Shown here: positions 60,025 to 64,000 of the stretch, piece by piece | Numbering within the stretch: the stretch's first letter is position 1 | How the letters are laid out: each line of letters opens with the position of its first letter | Virus record (IMG/VR): IMGVR_UViG_3300042308_001511 | Location: 1-64,000 of that record | DNA: 64,000 bases | Direction: 5' to 3' (one strand) | From: a virus | Program-made: the position numbers and the translations under genes | Notes under the pieces: generated by a model | What the model was told of the DNA's origin: nothing | The model's input: only the letters and a program-made list of their open reading frames with translations | Database searches by the model: none

Positions 60025-60107
60025 TTCGTTTTTTTTGTGTTTTTTATAAAAAATTATACAGTATTTTCGAAAAATAGTTTAGGAAAAGAGGTTTTTTACA
60101 TTTTTGA

Positions 60108-60118
60108 CATAATATATA
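60108..60118 (+). promoter_or_regulatory. Phage promoter-like element with upstream TTGA
   Basis: TTTTTGACATAATATATACAG: the core CATAATATATA is 18 bp before the ATG of the 59-aa gene. Confidence 0.5.
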
Positions 60119-60136
60119 CAGAAAAATATAAAAATT

Positions 60137-60316
60137 ATGCACATCCTTGACTATGATGAGTTCAACATCTACACAAGCGAGGCAGATGTTGTTAGCTACG
60201 TTGAGCAACTGATCGAGGAGGGCATAGAGCTGAAGGAAGATGCTTATGACAAATGTCTAGTTCACTTCGGCGAAAACCTCCGGAGTTTGATTGACTCTAT
60301 CTTCGTCGCTGAGTAA
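60137..60316 (+). CDS. Small acidic protein, 59 aa
   Basis: Begins MHILDYDEFNIYTSEADVVS and ends SLIDSIFVAE. Helical and acidic. Codon use is GC-richer than the flanks (ATCGAGGAGGGCATAGAGCTG), real-looking, with its own promoter element and terminator. No known family. A single expressed small gene facing away from the helicase, possibly an inhibitor or modifier of a host protein; this is inference only. Confidence 0.7.
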   Translation: MHILDYDEFNIYTSEADVVSYVEQLIEEGIELKEDAYDKCLVHFGENLRSLIDSIFVAE

Positions 60317-60343
60317 AAATACCATCCAACGATGGTATTTTTT
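60315..60343. terminator. Bidirectional terminator
   Basis: AAAAATACCATC / GATGGTATTTTT with a CAAC loop, between the convergent 59-aa and 101-aa genes; the latter's stop lies at its edge. Confidence 0.85.
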
Positions 60344-60647
60344 ATTCTAAGATATTGTCTATCTGTCTGTTGCGTCTTATCGTTTTGAGCAGGTTTTTAA
60401 GTTCCTTTTCCTCGAACTTCAACCGATTCTTGCTACTCTTACCGAGTTTCTCTTTACACCATTCACCCGGTTCACAGAACCTACCGACCGGAAATTTGTG
60501 TAGCAGGTAGAAGTCTTGGTTGTCCCAATTATCGAGATCTTCGCAGTAGGCCACTATCGCGTCGTCGTATTCGGTCCACACAGACCTTATCTCAGGAAGT
60601 GCCTGACCACGTTGACAGGATATTATGTAGACAAATTGTTCTTTCAT
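60342..60647 (-). CDS. Hypothetical protein, 101 aa, coupled to the polymerase fragment gene
   Basis: Begins MKEQFVYIISCQRGQALPEI; Lys/Arg-rich C-terminus (KELKNLLKTIRRNRQID). ATGA overlap with the polymerase N-terminal gene. It has no polymerase motif, so it is not the missing half. No family recognised; it could be a partner for the split polymerase. Confidence 0.65.
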   Translation of the reverse strand: MKEQFVYIISCQRGQALPEIRSVWTEYDDAIVAYCEDLDNWDNQDFYLLHKFPVGRFCEPGEWCKEKLGKSSKNRLKFEEKELKNLLKTIRRNRQIDNILE

Positions 60648-62170
60648 ATCTGCGATTCTAATTTTTTTATCTCATCGAGAACTGCTTTTAGTTCTTCTTT
60701 TCGATCCATCATTATCTTTTTGTTCTTTTTCCTATCCGCATAAACGTCTTCAAGCATAATAAGTGTAGGTGACATTCGTTTCTCAAATACAACTCCGTTC
60801 ACACAAAGAACGTGTTTATCATAATCTATCTCACGTCCGTTATCACAATGTGTTAGTTTCTTAGTATCCTGTACTCCAACAAAGTTTTCTGGTGCGATAA
60901 AGAATTGCCTTTGAGTTGTTGGATAAAGTGAGGCAAAATCGTATGTCACGCACCATCTGTTCATTCCAACCACCGGATCTTTTACCCACCCACCAGCTAA
61001 TGCTGACTCACCTTCACCTTTACCTTCTTTGAAAAGTACTATGTTATCCATTTCTCGGAATCTACCTCTCAAAACACCTTCAGTGATTGCTAATGATGCC
61101 AATGCGTTGTTCATCTGTGAAACAACGTCTACAATTTTTATTTTAGATAATGAAGAGATTGCATATACAATAGATATGTAATTTTTAGAGTCATGTATCT
61201 TTTGAACCAACACAGAATCGACGGCGTTGTAATACATAAATGTTTCGAAGTCATCCTCATATAATTTCTGTAAAGATCCTGTATATTTTATCTTCTCAAC
61301 ACCAACCAATTTATTCGATACGAAATCCAGTGAAGATGACTCTTTAACTTTTATGGATGTGTCACATATCTCATATAGTTGCATATAGTCAAAAATCATT
61401 CGATGCATAGGTACTTCGAATTCAGTTCCCCATATTTTATTCATTCTTTTGAGTGGTGATGATTCTGCTGGATTTATTGTCCATTCTTTCCCGTTCATCC
61501 ATTTGGTTATCTTCCTAGCTCGGTTGACAAGGTATAACCAGTCATAGTTGAGGAAGTTCCAACCGGTCATCAAAGGCATTTTTGGTGCCATCTTATGGAA
61601 GAATGTGTAAAGCATTTCAAATTCGTCTTCGTACTTAACATATTTGAATTTATAATCTACACCAAACTTCTCAAAGTATTTATTTGTGTTCTTCTGTATT
61701 CTAAGTTGCATATCTTCTGGCATGTCTTTTAGTCCCAGAAGTATTATTTTATCATCATATACTATGGATATAGACAGAACCTGTGTAGATGCTCCTTCTT
61801 TAACAACATTTCCTTCGGCATCTTTAACGTCTGCCGGTTCTGGAAATCCGTCAACAATCTCGGTCTCGATATCAAGGAAGTAAACTTTCGGAAGGTTGAA
61901 CTCAAAAAGCTCTTCCTGTTCCTTTGCTGGTAATCCATCTAAGAACTCGTAGATTGCGTACCTGTCAGGTCTGTCGACCTCTATTTGTTTAACGTGTTTT
62001 CCATCCCACGATTTGTAGTCTGGGTGTCTTTGTGGATCATTCTCTTCACACGTTACATATTTCATAGGATTCTCCCAGTCGTAGTATTTTAGTTTTATTT
62101 CTCCAGATTTGTCTACGTAGCTGGCTACCAGTTTTTTTGTATGTGTTAGGTATTGTGTCTCTATAAGCAT
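60644..62170 (-). CDS. Family B DNA polymerase, N-terminal part only (exonuclease and motif A)
   Basis: 508 aa, about half a T4 gp43. Present: Exo I FLDIETE (Asp100, Glu102), Exo II region GWNFLNYDWLY, Exo III YNAVDSVLV, and palm motif A VTYDFASLYPTTQR near 410. The chain then goes through ALDEI-type helix (KKLESQI) and stops. Motif B (KxxxNSxYG) and motif C (DTDS) are absent here, and I find no ORF with them anywhere in the window. Genes for split B polymerases are known in T4 relatives (43A/43B), and Rhodothermus phage RM378 is reported to have separated halves. The N-terminal part should carry the 3'-5' proofreading activity. Confidence 0.9.
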   Translation of the reverse strand: MLIETQYLTHTKKLVASYVDKSGEIKLKYYDWENPMKYVTCEENDPQRHPDYKSWDGKHVKQIEVDRPDRYAIYEFLDGLPAKEQEELFEFNLPKVYFLDIETEIVDGFPEPADVKDAEGNVVKEGASTQVLSISIVYDDKIILLGLKDMPEDMQLRIQKNTNKYFEKFGVDYKFKYVKYEDEFEMLYTFFHKMAPKMPLMTGWNFLNYDWLYLVNRARKITKWMNGKEWTINPAESSPLKRMNKIWGTEFEVPMHRMIFDYMQLYEICDTSIKVKESSSLDFVSNKLVGVEKIKYTGSLQKLYEDDFETFMYYNAVDSVLVQKIHDSKNYISIVYAISSLSKIKIVDVVSQMNNALASLAITEGVLRGRFREMDNIVLFKEGKGEGESALAGGWVKDPVVGMNRWCVTYDFASLYPTTQRQFFIAPENFVGVQDTKKLTHCDNGREIDYDKHVLCVNGVVFEKRMSPTLIMLEDVYADRKKNKKIMMDRKEELKAVLDEIKKLESQI

Positions 62171-62221
62171 CTAATTGTGTATTTGTTGTTGTTTATATTT
62201 TTGACTTTAACTATGTTTATG

Positions 62222-62734
62222 TTAGAAGTCACAGTCGTAGTAATCCAATATTCCACCATCACTCTTTACGAATATTAGTTCGTCGCGTCTTACAAGTTGA
62301 TAATCATAATGCCTTCCTAATTTGAACAGCGTTCTTATGAAAGGTATTCCTTCACCTTCGTTAACTTGTTTTTCTTCTATCATTAGACAAAGTATTTTTC
62401 TGTCTTCCTCAGGATTGTAATTAACTACTTCATCTTCATGATCTCTTTCGAGTCCTTTTTTACCATATGTTATGAATGTTGATTCAAGTCTTTCACCACT
62501 AGGTGTATACTCTATCCATACGTTGTCACCTATTTTTATATTGACATCTTCATCCTTTAAATAAACCCTTGTCCAGAAGTATACTTTCTCAGGTGTTACT
62601 TCTACCTGTATTTCACTTACATCGTCACTCAAATCGGTGGTATCTACATCCTGTAGTTGTTCTCTTACAAAGTCGTAAAGAGATATTGGATCTCCAGACC
62701 CAATAATGTATTCCTTTTCAGTACTAGTTTCCAT
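62222..62734 (-). CDS. Hypothetical protein, 170 aa
   Basis: Acidic, beta-rich (EIQVEVTPEKVYFWTRVYLK, NVWIEYTPSG). No known motif. It overlaps the 94-aa gene upstream by 11 bp and precedes the polymerase gene, so it belongs to the same unit as the genes up to 63571. Function unknown. Confidence 0.65.
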   Translation of the reverse strand: METSTEKEYIIGSGDPISLYDFVREQLQDVDTTDLSDDVSEIQVEVTPEKVYFWTRVYLKDEDVNIKIGDNVWIEYTPSGERLESTFITYGKKGLERDHEDEVVNYNPEEDRKILCLMIEEKQVNEGEGIPFIRTLFKLGRHYDYQLVRRDELIFVKSDGGILDYYDCDF

Positions 62735-63008
62735 TTTTTTCGTTTGTTTTTTTATATTCTAACCAAGACTCCAAACTTTCGTAGTCTCTTGATTTACCCG
62801 CATCAAATGCTGCATTCAATTCTTTATAATTGTATTTTGGTATCGTCTTTGGTATTTCATAATTGTGGTTTCCATTCGACACAAAAGCTTGAAATAGTTT
62901 CATCTCCTCATTATATGGTCCATATTTTTCCTCGTTACGGTTGTTTATTTCGATTACGATTTGGTGTGAAGGATTGTTAGGGTCAAGACCCTCGTTCAAT
63001 TTGCTCAT
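62724..63008 (-). CDS. Hypothetical protein, 94 aa
   Basis: Begins MSKLNEGLDPNNPSHQIVIE; Asn/Glu/Lys-rich. ATGA overlap with the 188-aa gene and 11-bp overlap with the 170-aa gene. No domain recognised. Confidence 0.6.
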   Translation of the reverse strand: MSKLNEGLDPNNPSHQIVIEINNRNEEKYGPYNEEMKLFQAFVSNGNHNYEIPKTIPKYNYKELNAAFDAGKSRDYESLESWLEYKKTNEKNGN

Positions 63009-63571
63009 ATTATCTCGTTTATTTTTTTGTTTCTTACATATGCCTTAGTCCACTCTTCAAGACTCAACACACCGAAGTCTGGATCCTCCACGTTGTGCTC
63101 ACTACGTACAGGTGATCTAGGCAGCAAAGTAGCATACCTATTTTCCTGGTGTCGTATGTATTTGTCATAGTTTATACAATAACCTTTGTCGGTATTGTTG
63201 TTTTTGTCAGTATCCAATAAAAACTCTAAAACAAATACATCACACGGAATACTCCTAATAAGACGTACATACTCTACAAACGGATAGTCATCTATCAGAT
63301 TGTGTATCATAAGACCTTCAACAAATACAAAAGTGTTAGGTTCCTTCTCTACGAGTTCACGGACTAATGTCAATCTTTTTGAGTCCTCAACTATGTCGGT
63401 TGAAAGAGTGAATTTCCACGTGAACTTCGAGTCAGGATATGGCATAACCTTCTGAACTTCTCTATGTGTGAGAAGAATAGATTGGTAGCCAGAGGTTTCA
63501 AGTCTCTTAGTCATCTCGATAAAAAAATAGGTCTGACTATTTGTGTCAAGCTTTATTAGTGTGTTCGGCAT
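63005..63571 (-). CDS. Hypothetical protein, 188 aa
   Basis: Alpha/beta protein with strands such as YQSILLTHREVQKVM, NTFVFVEGLMIHNLI and CDVFVLEFLLDTD, an order that hints at a P-loop kinase or Rossmann-like fold, but no Walker A is present at the N-terminus (PNTLIKLDTNSQTYFFIEMT). It starts 32 bp after the stop of the glycosylase gene. Function unknown. Confidence 0.6.
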   Translation of the reverse strand: MPNTLIKLDTNSQTYFFIEMTKRLETSGYQSILLTHREVQKVMPYPDSKFTWKFTLSTDIVEDSKRLTLVRELVEKEPNTFVFVEGLMIHNLIDDYPFVEYVRLIRSIPCDVFVLEFLLDTDKNNNTDKGYCINYDKYIRHQENRYATLLPRSPVRSEHNVEDPDFGVLSLEEWTKAYVRNKKINEII

Positions 63572-63603
63572 GACTATTATAAAGAGTAATCAACGGTAAG
63601 TTT

Positions 63604-64000
63604 TTAGTAGGGACAATACGGAATCCACTTTTCTTCAAACCAGAAAGTTCTTCCGGTGCTATCCTTTACCCCAACTCCTTTTTGGTAGAATACCCACTCA
63701 GAAAAGTCTTTTACATCACCACCGTTAGGATTATGCCAGTCTCTGAGTTGACCTCCATTATATTTGTATGCTTGTAATGGAATATCACAACACATATCGA
63801 GTATGTCTGGTCTTTTGTTTATAACATCTCTGGCTTTATCGAACGGATTTTCACCTAAGTAATAAAGTATAGTCGAACGAAGATAGTTGCCAATTCCATT
63901 AAAGTATTTCTGATCCAACAACGCCTCACAGATTGGTTTGTCGAATACCTTTTTGTGTAGGTTATTTAGTACATTTTCTTTAAAAACATCAAATTCTTTA
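63604..64000 (-). CDS. Fpg/Nei-family DNA glycosylase, C-terminal part, zincless-finger type
   Basis: Open to the right edge, so the N-terminus with the catalytic Pro/Glu is outside. Seen: the helix-two-turn-helix ALLDQKYFNGIGNYLRSTIL followed by YYLGENPFDKARDV, then an Arg-containing beta hairpin KDSTGRTFWFEEKWIPYCPY. In Fpg and Nei this hairpin is a four-Cys zinc finger; here the Cys are missing but the GRTFWF is kept, like the zincless finger of NEIL1 and some viral Nei proteins. It removes oxidised bases and nicks the strand. The TTG at 63921 is internal, not a start. Confidence 0.85.
   Translation of the reverse strand, partial: KEFDVFKENVLNNLHKKVFDKPICEALLDQKYFNGIGNYLRSTILYYLGENPFDKARDVINKRPDILDMCCDIPLQAYKYNGGQLRDWHNPNGGDVKDFSEWVFYQKGVGVKDSTGRTFWFEEKWIPYCPY

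Noticed and set aside
1-64000. tRNA genes and integrase/attachment sites
   Set aside because: No cloverleaf with acceptor CCA and T-loop and no integrase gene were recognised; a tRNAscan run would be decisive.

Overview
The window is AT-rich, densely coded, and packed with large phage structural genes plus a T4-like replication set. It reads as a segment of a large tailed phage (T4-related myovirus grade, possibly jumbo) infecting a Bacteroidota host. The host call is inference. It rests on near absence of Shine-Dalgarno sequences and A/T-rich leaders, a SprB-type repeat in a virion protein, NVGIGT-type and NTFIG-type fibre repeats common in Bacteroidota phages, and a phage S1-like protein. 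Standard stop codons are used. No tRNA, tmRNA or CRISPR array was recognised.

Layout. 1-0.5 kb: end of an unknown gene with convergent terminators. 0.5-11.5 kb (minus): S1-domain protein, UVR-motif protein, then virion proteins of 229, 111, 1698 and 1052 aa. 11.5-20.4 kb (plus): an informational and metabolic block with NAD-dependent DNA ligase, a GC-richer island of unknown genes, an ECF-type sigma factor, a ClpP-like protease, a nucleotidyltransferase-fold protein, thioredoxin, a RecA-fold protein with a damaged Walker A, SmpB and S-adenosylhomocysteine hydrolase. 20.4-37.8 kb (minus): a GT9-like glycosyltransferase and a fibre/spike cluster, including a 2709-aa protein with about 1250 residues of Gly-Ser/Thr-Ser triplets and a beta-helix spike. 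37.8-48.6 kb (mixed strands): RuvC-like nuclease, many small proteins, two paralogous virion proteins and a DNA methyltransferase. 48.6-51.5 kb: a Ro60/TROVE protein with a GC-rich structured RNA candidate directly upstream that ends in a strong terminator, then a possible ADP-ribosyltransferase. 51.8-64 kb (mostly minus): class I ribonucleotide reductase large subunit, gp41-like helicase, membrane protein, DinG/XPD-like FeS helicase, the N-terminal part only of a family B DNA polymerase, and an Fpg/Nei-type glycosylase cut by the right edge.

Three themes cross gene boundaries. (1) A Ro60 gene sits beside a candidate Y-like RNA. (2) At least nine otherwise unrelated proteins begin with a short MK..F..F..E-type leader that resembles the T4 capsid-targeting sequence, suggesting a set of proteins packaged in the head and delivered on infection. 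(3) A recurrent TTTAATATATA element lies either about 20-23 bp or only 4-6 bp upstream of starts on both strands. It is a candidate phage promoter, perhaps read through the phage sigma factor, and the short-spaced class would give leaderless mRNAs. Methyltransferase with SAH hydrolase, and SmpB with a ClpP-like protease, look like functional pairs.
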